From NCBI GenBank assembly GCA_963762825.1, contig CAVXLZ010000005.1:1-45372 (forward strand): DNA of 45,372 bases. Reading direction: 5' to 3'. A model generated the notes under the pieces. That model saw only the letters and a list, made by a program, of their open reading frames with translations, ran no database searches and was not told the DNA's origin. Below are positions 1 through 7,841 of this stretch, one piece after another (within the stretch, counting starts at the first letter, position 1; every line of letters starts with the position of its first letter). The stretch comes from Miltoncostaea sp963762825. Lineage in GTDB: Bacteria > Actinomycetota > Thermoleophilia > Miltoncostaeales > Miltoncostaeaceae. The position numbers were made by a program, and so were the translations under genes.

Positions 1-86
1 ACAGGATCCGTGATCGCCCGTTGCGTCCGACGGAATGGGCCATATGATCCGGGGACTCGTTCGCCGATCGATCCGGGGGTGCAGTC

Positions 87-554
87 GTGCGCAGGTCAAG
101 AGTCGCGGTCGTCCTGGTGTCGCTCATCGCGGGGCTCAGCCTGTTGAGCGCCTGCGGCGAGAGCAGCGAGGAGGCCGCCCAGACGCCCGCCGATTCCCCC
201 ACGGTGGCTAACAGCGCGCTGCAGACGGATTCGAACGGCAAGACGGTGACCGCCCCGCCCTCCGGTGCTCCCGCCGCACCGGCCGACACCGCGGGCAGCG
301 CTCCCGAGGCCCCCGCCGCCGGCGGTGACCCGGCAGCGGGCGAGACGGTCTTCGCCGCGAGCTGCGCCGGCTGCCACATGAACAACGGCAAGGACGCGGG
401 CGGCGTCGGGCCCAAGCTGGCGGCGGCCGGCCTCGACGAGGCGGCGGTGACGGACGTCGTCACCAACGGTCGTGCGGGCACCGCCATGCCCGGTGGTCTG
501 GTGAGCGGGGCGGACCTCGAGAACGTCGTCGCGTACGTGGTGAGCCTGCAGTAG
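87..554 (+). CDS. Class I c-type cytochrome, lipoprotein
   Basis: A 155-residue exported mono-haem cytochrome c, probably an electron carrier on the outer face of the membrane. The N-terminus is a lipoprotein signal: basic start, hydrophobic core, then lipobox LLSAC near residue 23. A Pro/Ala/Thr-rich linker of about 60 residues follows, then a compact cytochrome domain with the haem motif CAGCH (about residues 93-97) and a C-terminal TAMPGG that supplies the likely axial Met. Start is GTG at 87, with a GGGGG-type ribosome site a few bases upstream. It lies just before the STAS gene on the same strand but with a 60-base gap, so it is probably its own unit. The electron partner cannot be told from the sequence. 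Confidence 0.9.
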   Translation: MRRSRVAVVLVSLIAGLSLLSACGESSEEAAQTPADSPTVANSALQTDSNGKTVTAPPSGAPAAPADTAGSAPEAPAAGGDPAAGETVFAASCAGCHMNNGKDAGGVGPKLAAAGLDEAAVTDVVTNGRAGTAMPGGLVSGADLENVVAYVVSLQ

Positions 555-615
555 TCCGGGCCTCGACCCCGGAGGCGCATGTGCGCGGCTCCGGGGTCGG
601 GGGTAGCATCACCGC

Positions 616-984
616 ATGGCGTTGGACGTGACGACCGAGGCGCGCGACGGGATCACCTTGGTGGTGCTCGGCGGCGAGCTCGACATCTACACCGTGGCCA
701 ACTTCCGCTCGGACCTGGAGCGGCTGGACCCCGCCTCGGCGCCCCTGGTCATCGATCTGACCGACGTCACGCTGCTCGACTCGTCGGGCCTCGGCGCCCT
801 GGTGAGCCTGCTCAACCGGGCCCGCGAGGGGGAGGGGCAGCTCGGCTTGATCTGCCCGCACCGGCGTCTGCGGCGCGTGTTCGAGATCACGGGCCTGCGC
901 CGGGCCTTCGTGTTCGGCGACGACCTGGCGGGAGTGCTCATGGCGTTCACCGAGGCCCCCGAGGCGGAGACCCCCGCCGACTGA
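616..984 (+). CDS. STAS-domain anti-sigma factor antagonist
   Basis: A 122-residue single STAS domain of the SpoIIAA/RsbV type, which binds an anti-sigma kinase and is switched by serine phosphorylation. The diagnostic strand-loop VIDLTDVTLLDSSGLG is present around residues 45-60, and the DSSG serine is the expected phospho-acceptor. Length is typical of the family. The stop TGA (982-984) overlaps the ATG of serS as TGATG, so the two are probably translationally coupled, although no functional link is known. No anti-sigma kinase is seen nearby, so the partner must be encoded elsewhere. Confidence 0.9.
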   Translation: MALDVTTEARDGITLVVLGGELDIYTVANFRSDLERLDPASAPLVIDLTDVTLLDSSGLGALVSLLNRAREGEGQLGLICPHRRLRRVFEITGLRRAFVFGDDLAGVLMAFTEAPEAETPAD

Positions 985-2247
985 TGCTCGATCTCAAGGT
1001 CATCCGTGCCGAGCGCGAACGCGTCGCGGCCAACCTCGCTCGCCGGGGCGCCGAGGGTGCCATCCCCGATCTGCTCGCGGCCGACGAGGCGGCGCGCGCC
1101 CTGCGCACCGAGGTCGAGGCGACGCGGGCCGAGCGCGGACGCATCAGCAAGCGCGTGGGCGAGGCCCGCCGGGCCGGCGGGGACAGCTCGGCCGACGAGG
1201 CCGAGGCGAAGCGGCTGGGCGACGAGCTCAGCCGGCTGGAGCAGGAGCTCCGCGAGATCGAGGGGCGTCGTGACACCCTCCTCGCGGCCATCCCCAACCT
1301 CGCTGAGGATGCCGCTCCGGAGGGCGGTGAGGAGGACGCGCTCGAGGTGCGCCGCGTCGGTGAGCCGCCCGCGTTCGCCTTCACCGTTCGCGATCACGTG
1401 GAGTTGGCGACGGCCGCCGGCGGCCTCGACATGGAGGCGGCGGCGCGGGTCTCGGGGGCGCGGTTCGCCTACCTGCTCGGCCCCTTGGTGCGGCTGCAGC
1501 TCGCGTTGGTGACGTTGGCCCTCGACACGCTCGAGGCGGCGGGCTTCACGCCGGTCATCCCGCCCGTGCTCGTGCGCGAGGAGGCCATGTACGGGACCGG
1601 CTTCTTCCCCACCGACCGCGCGTCGATCTACCAGACCGCGGAGGATGACCTCTACCTGGTGGGGACCTCGGAGGTGCCGTTGGCCGGCCTGCACGGCGAT
1701 CAGATCGTGGCCGAGGACGACCTGCCCCTGCGCTACGGGGGCATGTCCACCTGCTTCCGCCGCGAGGCCGGGGCCGCGGGCAAGGACACCCGGGGCATCT
1801 TCCGCGTCCACCAGTTCGACAAGGTGGAGATGTTCTCGTTCGTCGCTCCGGAGCAGTCGCCCGCCGAGCACCAGCGCATCCTCGGCGTGCAGGAGGCGAT
1901 CCTCCAGGCGATCGAGGTGCCCTATCGCGTGATCGACATCGCCGTGGGTGATCTGGGCGCCTCGGCCGCGCGCAAGTTCGACTGCGAGGCCTGGATGCCC
2001 GCCCAGGGCGCCTACCGCGAGGTCACCATCCTGCTCCAACTGCACCGACTACCAGGCGCGCCGCCTGCGCACCCGCGTGCGCCGCGAGTCGGGAACCGAG
2101 ACGGTGCACACGCTCAACGGCACCGCCGTCGCCGTGGGCCGCACGATCATCGCGATCCTCGAGAACCATCAACGCGAGGACGGCTCGGTGGATATGCCCG
2201 CCGCGCTGCGGGCCTGCGGGGCGCCGGCCGAGATGCGGCCGCTGTGA
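984..2247 (+). CDS. serS: Seryl-tRNA synthetase (one frameshift)
   Basis: Charges tRNA-Ser with serine. The N-terminal coiled-coil tRNA-binding arm (heptad-like, Arg/Glu-rich, about residues 30-100) is followed by the class II core with TSEVPL (motif-region) and a motif 2-like stretch CFRREAGAAGKDTRG. The reading frame is correct until YREVT at 2025-2027. The conserved continuation SCSNCTDYQARR and the motif 3 region HTLNGTAVAVGRT then appear in another forward frame. Four bases (2028-2031) occupy the place of one codon, so there is one extra base. Because serS is essential, a sequencing or assembly error is the best explanation. The reconstructed length of about 420 residues is normal. Its stop overlaps the next gene as GTGA. 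Confidence 0.92.
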
Positions 2248-3089
2248 GCCCCGCGACCCGCCCGCGCGTCGCCGTGGTGGGGCACTCGGAGTGGGTGACC
2301 CACGGTGTCGGTCTCATGCCCCTGCCGGGGGAGATCACCCGCCTGGCGGAGCCCTTCGACGAGCCGGCGGGCGGCGGAGCGGTGGCCGCGATGCAGGTGC
2401 CGAAGCTCGGCGCGGAGTGCCTCTTCTTCACCGCGCTCGGCAACGACGAGGCCGGCCGCGCCGCGGCGCGGCACCTGGAGGAGCACGGGGTCACGGTGCT
2501 GGCCGGGCTGCGCGAGACCCATCAGACGCGCGCCGTGAGCGCCGCCGGGCTCGACGGCGAGAGGGCGATCGTGGTGATCGGCGAGCCCACCTCGGCGGTC
2601 ATCGAGGACCCGCTCCCCTGGGACGAGCTGGTCGGCTGCGACGCCGCCTACTTCACGGGGCACGACTCGGCCACCGTCTCGGCCGCCCGGCGCGCCCGGG
2701 TGCTCGTGGTCACCACGCGCCGGCTGCATCAGCTGGTGGAGAGCGGCGAGAGGGCCGACGTGCTCATCGCCAGCGCCTCCGATCCGACCGAGGCGGTCGA
2801 CCTCTCCCTGTTGCCGATCGCGCCCGGGGTCATCGTGTGGACCGAGGGGGCCGCCGGCGGGCGCTACCTGCATGCGGACGGACGGGAGGGTCGCTGGGCC
2901 CCGGCCCCGGTGCCGGGTGAGGCGATCGACAGCTACGGCTGCGGCGACTCCTTCGCGGCCGGCCTCACGGTGGGCCTCGGGCGCGGGCTCGATCTCGACG
3001 CCGCCCTCGCGCTCGGGGCGCGCTGCGGCGCTGCCTGCCTCACCGGCCGCGGCGGCCTCGGACCGCAACTCGTGGAGACCGCCGGCTGA
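2244..3089 (+). CDS. PfkB-family sugar/nucleoside kinase
   Basis: A 281-residue ribokinase-fold kinase that phosphorylates a sugar or nucleoside-like substrate with ATP. The N-terminal glycine-rich substrate motif is seen as AGGGAVAAMQVPKLG, followed by TALGNDEAG. The C-terminal PfkB signature is DSYGCGDSFAAG, with the catalytic Asp in GCGD. Most relatives have GAGD, so the Ala-to-Cys change is a small oddity that keeps the catalytic Asp. The start is GTG at 2244, overlapping the serS stop (GTGA). This is preferred over earlier in-frame codons because those lie inside serS. The substrate cannot be assigned. Confidence 0.87.
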   Translation: MSPATRPRVAVVGHSEWVTHGVGLMPLPGEITRLAEPFDEPAGGGAVAAMQVPKLGAECLFFTALGNDEAGRAAARHLEEHGVTVLAGLRETHQTRAVSAAGLDGERAIVVIGEPTSAVIEDPLPWDELVGCDAAYFTGHDSATVSAARRARVLVVTTRRLHQLVESGERADVLIASASDPTEAVDLSLLPIAPGVIVWTEGAAGGRYLHADGREGRWAPAPVPGEAIDSYGCGDSFAAGLTVGLGRGLDLDAALALGARCGAACLTGRGGLGPQLVETAG

Positions 3090-3174
3090 CGGGCAGCCCG
3101 GCGGGGGGTTGACGTCTGCGTCCGAGTTGAGCGAGGGTGCGGCTCCCACGGACATCGATCAGAACCGGGCAGCG

Positions 3175-4618
3175 ATGCGGCGACCGCGAACGCGCAGGCT
3201 ACTGCTCCTTCCCGCACTGGCCCTTGGCGCTCTGATCGTCCTCGCGAGCGGCTGCATCACGATCAACGATCTCACCCTCACGCAGAAGAACGAGATCGGC
3301 GCGGTGATCTTCGAGCGCGACCGGCTGCGCGCACAAGGACGGCTCGAGCTGTCCGCGCCGCGTGACCGCGGACGTGGTGACGACCACCGATCCCGGCCAG
3401 ATGCTCGTGGCGCTGCACGTGCCGGCCGACTATCCTCTGCCGGCGACGTTCACGCTCGACGGCGCGACGACGCCGGTACTTCCGGCCGAGTCCCACCTAC
3501 ACCTCGGAGCTCCAGCGCCTCAGCCCCGCATCGACGGGACGGCGTTGGGCCGGGATACATCTCCGACGTGCACAGTCTTCACGCCCGGCGCCTCGGCGAG
3601 TCGTTCACCCTCACGTTCGACCGTCCCTCTGCCCGCCGACGGGTCCCCGCGCGCCCGGCATGATCAGCTTCAACGCTGATCGGTCGGGCCGCACGGTCTC
3701 GGGGGTGAACGGGGACGTCGCCACGCGGCCGGTCTTCTGCGGCGCGACCCCGGCGGATCTGTGCTCGGGCTACGCGGACAACACCGACTGCGTCGGACCA
3801 TCGGTCTCGGTCTCAACGGCGCCGGCGCGTGACCTCGCGCTCGCAGGGGGCGCTCCGGTGGCGGTGGCGGCAGGGTCGAACGCGATCGTTCCGATCACGG
3901 CCCGCTACGCCGGGAGCGCGGCCCCGGCGATCAACTTCTCCCTCGCGGCCACGACCACCGCGCCCGGGGCGACCGCCGTGCCGAACGCCGTCACCTTCGC
4001 CCCGCCGAGCGACAGCACCAACACCATCTCCCTGTCGGTCGCCGTGCCCGCCTCGACGCCACCGGGCACGTACGGCGTCACGCTCACGGCACGCCTGGCC
4101 TCGGGCGAGATCCGGACCGGGACCGGGTCGATCGTGGTCACCGCACCGGGGACCGGGGGATCGTCCTCGACGGGAGCAGGAACGGGCGCCCGGTCGCGCC
4201 GGGTCCGCTGCGCCGGCGGAAGGCGACGATCATCGGCACCGCGGGCCGGGACAGGCTGAAGGGCACGGCCCGCGCCGACGTCATCGTCGGCCTCGGAGGC
4301 GCAGATGTCATCACGGGGCTCGGTGGCAACGATCTGATCTGCGGCGGCGGCGGCGGGGATCGCATCGCCGGCGGCCCGGGCGCCGACCGGATCCTCGGCG
4401 GCGGCGGCCCCGATCGGCTGAGCGGTGGCGCGGGACGGGACGTCCTCCTGGGCGGCCCGGGCGCCGACCGGATCCTCGGCGGCGGCGGCCCCGATCGGCT
4501 GAGCGGTGGCGCGGGACGGGACGTCCTCCTGGGCGGCCCGGGCGCCGACCGGCTCGCGGGCGGCGGGGCGCTCGACACGCTCCGCGGCGGCCCCGGGGCC
4601 AACGTGCTCTTCCAGTAG
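3175..4618 (+). pseudogene. Secreted RTX-like Ca2+-binding repeat protein, frame broken
   Basis: A surface or secreted protein in pieces across three frames. It starts with a lipoprotein-like signal (hydrophobic core, then LASGC near residue 26). A middle part follows, visible successively in different frames, with TYTSELQRLSP and WAGYISDVHSL-like stretches. A Thr/Ala-rich beta domain (about 3660-4200) comes next. The C-terminus has haemolysin-type nonapeptides such as GGNDLICGG, GGPGADRIL and GGAGRDVLL, ending at TAG 4616-4618. Frame changes fall near 3305, 3480, 3555, 3650 and 4217. The repeats normally bind calcium. So many breaks mean either a decayed gene or a GC-rich locus with several base-calling errors. 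The overall order of parts matches a full-length protein, so I favour errors. Confidence 0.7.
4371..4552 (+). repeat. 81-bp exact tandem duplication in RTX-like repeats
   Basis: An 81-base unit (27 residues, three nonapeptides) beginning GGCGGCCCGGGCGCC occurs twice back to back with no visible difference, followed by the first 20 or so bases of a third copy. Perfect identity means a recent duplication or gene conversion, or an assembly artefact. It extends the calcium-binding repeat array by three turns. Confidence 0.9.
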
Positions 4619-4731
4619 ACCGCGGGTTCGCGCCGCGGCCGGGGGAGTCCCCGCGCCGGTCACCGGGAGCGCCGGCCAGGAAGGTCGTTCAGAATGACGA
4701 GCACGCTTCATTCCGAAGGGCCTTCGAAGGG

Positions 4732-6051
4732 TCAGTCCCGGTCCTCAGCGGGTGCGCTCTCGTCCTGCGGCGGGGGCTCCGGCGCAGGCTCGATGGCGAC
4801 CAGCACCACGCGGGTGCCGCTCGTGGCCTCGATGGTCAGCGTCCAGCCGTCGACGGTGATCGAGTCGCCAGTGCGCGGCAGGCGGCCGAGGCGCGTGAAG
4901 ACAAGGCCGCCGACGCTCGTGACGGTCTCGTCCACCAGCTCGACGCCGTGGTCCTGGAGGTCCTCCAGCGGCACGTGCCCGCGAACGATCAGGCGTCCGT
5001 CGGGGCGTTCGTCGACGGCCGGGCCGCGGTCGCGCTCGTCGTCGATCTCGCCGACGATCTCCTCGATCACGTCCTCGACGGTGGCGATACCGGCGAAGTC
5101 GCCGTACTCGTCGAGCACCACCGCCATCGAGGCGCGGCGCGCCTGGAGCTGGCGCAGCAGGTCGTCGACCGGCTGGGTCTCGGGTACGTAGAGGGCGGGG
5201 TTGGCGATGTCGCGCAGGGGGGTCCCCTCGTCCTCCAACAGGCCGCGCGCGAGCTGGCTGAGGTGCACCACGCCGAGCACGCCGTCGCCATTGAGCACGG
5301 GGAAGCGGCTGTGCCGGGTGGCGAGCGCTTCCACCAAGGCGGCGCGCAGCGGCGTCTCGGCCAGCAGGGTCGTGACCTCCGGTCGGGGGGTCATGATGTC
5401 GCGGGCAAGGCTTCCCTGGAGCCCGAAGACGCCCTCGAGCATGTCGGCCTCCTCGGGCTCGATCGCGCCGCCCTCCTCGCTCTGGGCGATGAGGATCTGC
5501 AGGTCCTCAGGGGTGGAGGCCAGCTCGCGCTCGGTGGCGGGCTCGATGCCGATCGCACGCACGAGGCCGTTGCCGGCTCCGTTCATGACATGGATGAAGG
5601 GCGCGAGCAGGAGGCGGAACCACTCCAGCGGGCGGGCGATGCTCATCGCGGTGGCCTCGGCCCTCTGGATCGCCACGGTCTTCGGCGCCAACTCGCCGAT
5701 GATCACGTGGAGCGCCGTGATGATGGCGAAGGCGAGGATCACGGCGGTAAGAGCAGAGCTCCCCTCGCCGAGCCCCATCGCGCTGAACGCGGGCTCGAGC
5801 AGGCCCGCGAACGCGGGCTCTCCCAGCCACCCCAGCCCCAGGCTGGCGAGGGTGATGCCGAGCTGGCAGGCGGCCAGGTAGCGGTCGATGTGCTTGACCT
5901 GATCGCGAGCGAGCACCGCCGACTTACGCCGTTCGGCGAGCTGGTCGAGCCGCGTGATCCTCGCCCGGGCGAGCGAGAACTCGGCGGCGACGAAGAACCC
6001 GTTGAGCAGCACGAGGAACAGCGCTGCGATGAGGAGGACCGTGCTTGTCAA
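4732..6051 (-). CDS. CNNM/DUF21-CBS-CorC_HlyC membrane protein (TlyC family)
   Basis: A 439-residue integral membrane protein of the haemolysin C/CorC-like family, linked elsewhere to Mg2+/Co2+ transport. The N-terminal DUF21/CNNM domain (about 1-190) has LNGFFVAAEFSLARAR and GELAPKTVA. Two CBS domains (about 205-330) include DIMTPRPEV and VLDEYGDFAGIATVEDVIEEIVGEI. A C-terminal transporter-associated domain (about 345-425) follows. The start is TTG at 6051, the only codon giving the usual N-terminal hydrophobic segment. It is convergent with the RTX-like gene. The substrate ion is not proven for this subfamily. Confidence 0.88.
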   Translation of the reverse strand: MTSTVLLIAALFLVLLNGFFVAAEFSLARARITRLDQLAERRKSAVLARDQVKHIDRYLAACQLGITLASLGLGWLGEPAFAGLLEPAFSAMGLGEGSSALTAVILAFAIITALHVIIGELAPKTVAIQRAEATAMSIARPLEWFRLLLAPFIHVMNGAGNGLVRAIGIEPATERELASTPEDLQILIAQSEEGGAIEPEEADMLEGVFGLQGSLARDIMTPRPEVTTLLAETPLRAALVEALATRHSRFPVLNGDGVLGVVHLSQLARGLLEDEGTPLRDIANPALYVPETQPVDDLLRQLQARRASMAVVLDEYGDFAGIATVEDVIEEIVGEIDDERDRGPAVDERPDGRLIVRGHVPLEDLQDHGVELVDETVTSVGGLVFTRLGRLPRTGDSITVDGWTLTIEATSGTRVVLVAIEPAPEPPPQDESAPAEDRD

Positions 6052-6138
6052 CGGCCCGGAGGTTTGTCCACGGGCGGCATGATACCTCCGCCGTCACACG
6101 GCGTGCTCATGGGGCTCGCCCGCGCTCTCAGGGGCCGG

Positions 6139-7725
6139 TCATCCGTTGCCCAAGGGGTTGAGGAGCGAGGCCTTGCCCTCGAAGGCGAACAGGAGCAGGT
6201 CGACCATCCGGAAGGTGTTGGGGTCCGGCCCGAGGGTCGGCCTCCAAGTGGGGTCGGAGAGGATCGAGATCTGGCTGCCCTCGATGGCGCGGTGGAACGT
6301 CTCGGCCACCAGCCGCCCGCCGACGGCCGCGAGCCTTCCGGCGTTGAACTCGGCCTCGCGCAGCACGTAGAACCAGAGGGGCGTGTTCTTCACCACGGCG
6401 GCGCGCTGGGGGGCGTTCAAGCCAGTGAGGACCGCCCCCTTGTTGCCGTTGAGGATCTGGGGCCCGGTGAGCGCTGTGAGGGTCACCCCGCGCGAGCGCA
6501 TCAGCGCCACCATCTGCTGCCCGGTCGCCAGCTTCAGCATGCGGGCACGCGTCAGGTTGCGGAACGCCAGGTTGCGACGGATCCGCTTGGGCTCCGGCCC
6601 GCCGATCGCGCCGTCCGGCAGGAACGCGAGGAAATCGGTGAGAAGGGTGTCGATCCGTCGTGCGAAGTTCATCTTGCTCCTGCCGCGCACGATCGGCCGC
6701 AGGTCGTTGCGGCCCGCCTCGCGGAAGTCGTAGAGGCGGCGGAAGTCGGCGATCCAGTTGCTCGGCAGCCGCTTGTCGCCGCCGAGCGCCCCGCTGGTGC
6801 CCGAGAACTCGAACAGCAGGTCCAGGCTGCCGCCGCCGTCGTCGAACACGTGGTTCCAGTCGTAGGCGCTGCGCACCATGCTGTGGCCGAGGCGGTAGCC
6901 GCCCACCGAGAACTCGACCGGCATCGTCGGTGCGTCTCCCGGGACGGGTGCCACCTCGAAGACCCGGCGCCCGTTGGTGAACACGTCGGTCACCAGGGCG
7001 GGCTTCACGATCCGCGGCAGGAAGTCCGAGCGGATCATCCACTGGTAGTGGCGCACAACCGTCTCGCGTGCCTTCGCGAACAGCTCGTCCTTCGGTACCC
7101 CATCTGCCGCGAGCTTCTCCACGACGCGATTGTGGAAGCGCATGAACGCCAGGTGGGTCTGGGCGACCGCGAGGTTCTCGTCGTTGCGCGCGTCCGGGAT
7201 CCGCGCCTTCCTGTTGCTGCCCCGAGGCAGGTCGAAGCCGGCGTGGGGCTTGTCGGCGATCCCGTCCTCGGGGAAGCCGGCGGCGACGGTCGCGCCGACC
7301 TTCAGGCGTATGCCGTCGCGATAGAACGCGGGCGAGAGCGCGGGGCCGAGGCCGTAGAGGGAGTCGAGGTCGAGGCTCGGCGAGCGCCCCTGGATGAGGT
7401 CGATCACCGGCACGACCCCGGTGTCCCTCAGCGCGCTCTTGTCGAAGGTCAGGTCGTGGTCGAGGAACTGGCCCAGGTAGGTGAATCCGGCGGGAATCGT
7501 GGAGTTGCGCTTCGGCCGGCCGCGGTCGGTCGTCATGGCCTGGGCCAGCCGGCGCCGCGCGGGCTCGCCGAGCTGGCGGCCCTTCGGGCCGATGCGCGAG
7601 AAGCGGAACGCGCGCAGCTCGTCTTCCATCGACATCTCCCGGGCGGCGCCGGGTGGGGGAGGTGGGGCGCCGAGCACTCCCTCGCCGACCAGGAAGTAGC
7701 TCTCGCGGGAGTGCCGTTCGGCCAT
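6139..7725 (-). CDS. Animal-type haem peroxidase family protein
   Basis: A 528-residue member of the animal haem peroxidase (cyclooxygenase/myeloperoxidase) superfamily, which oxidises substrates with H2O2 at a haem. Distal-side motif GQFLDHDLTFD gives distal His about residue 90. FMRFHNRVVEKL is near 195. The proximal-side motif GGYRLGHSMVR puts the proximal His near 281. No signal peptide is seen, so it may be cytoplasmic or exported another way. Start ATG at 7725 is preceded by GGAGGAG at good spacing. Bacterial members are sparse and mostly uncharacterised. The gene stands between the CNNM-CBS gene and the membrane hydrolase on the same strand, with gaps of about 90-115 bases. Confidence 0.88.
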   Translation of the reverse strand: MAERHSRESYFLVGEGVLGAPPPPPGAAREMSMEDELRAFRFSRIGPKGRQLGEPARRRLAQAMTTDRGRPKRNSTIPAGFTYLGQFLDHDLTFDKSALRDTGVVPVIDLIQGRSPSLDLDSLYGLGPALSPAFYRDGIRLKVGATVAAGFPEDGIADKPHAGFDLPRGSNRKARIPDARNDENLAVAQTHLAFMRFHNRVVEKLAADGVPKDELFAKARETVVRHYQWMIRSDFLPRIVKPALVTDVFTNGRRVFEVAPVPGDAPTMPVEFSVGGYRLGHSMVRSAYDWNHVFDDGGGSLDLLFEFSGTSGALGGDKRLPSNWIADFRRLYDFREAGRNDLRPIVRGRSKMNFARRIDTLLTDFLAFLPDGAIGGPEPKRIRRNLAFRNLTRARMLKLATGQQMVALMRSRGVTLTALTGPQILNGNKGAVLTGLNAPQRAAVVKNTPLWFYVLREAEFNAGRLAAVGGRLVAETFHRAIEGSQISILSDPTWRPTLGPDPNTFRMVDLLLFAFEGKASLLNPLGNG

Positions 7726-7841
7726 CGTCACGCTCCTCCAACGGGCGGCCACGACGGCCGCCGCCTCGCCAGGATCCGACCCTACGACCGGCGGCCACGG
7801 ACGGGCAAGAGGCGTGCGGAGCGACTCCCGCGCCCGGCCGC

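Noticed and set aside
1006..1512. Arg/Ser/Ala-rich plus-strand frame inside serS
   Set aside because: Overlaps the clear coiled-coil and core of seryl-tRNA synthetase.
2025..2031. Programmed +1 frameshift in serS
   Set aside because: No slippery codon or stop signal typical of programmed shifting; similar breaks occur in many other genes here, so base error is simpler.
579..3089. One 836-codon frame that would fuse serS and the PfkB kinase
   Set aside because: Fusion is made only by the extra base in serS. The proper serS end and stop and a separate GTG start for the kinase are seen.
4690..4730. Possible terminator (GAATGA...TCATTC and CGAAGG-G-CCTTCG)
   Set aside because: Short or imperfect arms and almost no loop; not enough to call.
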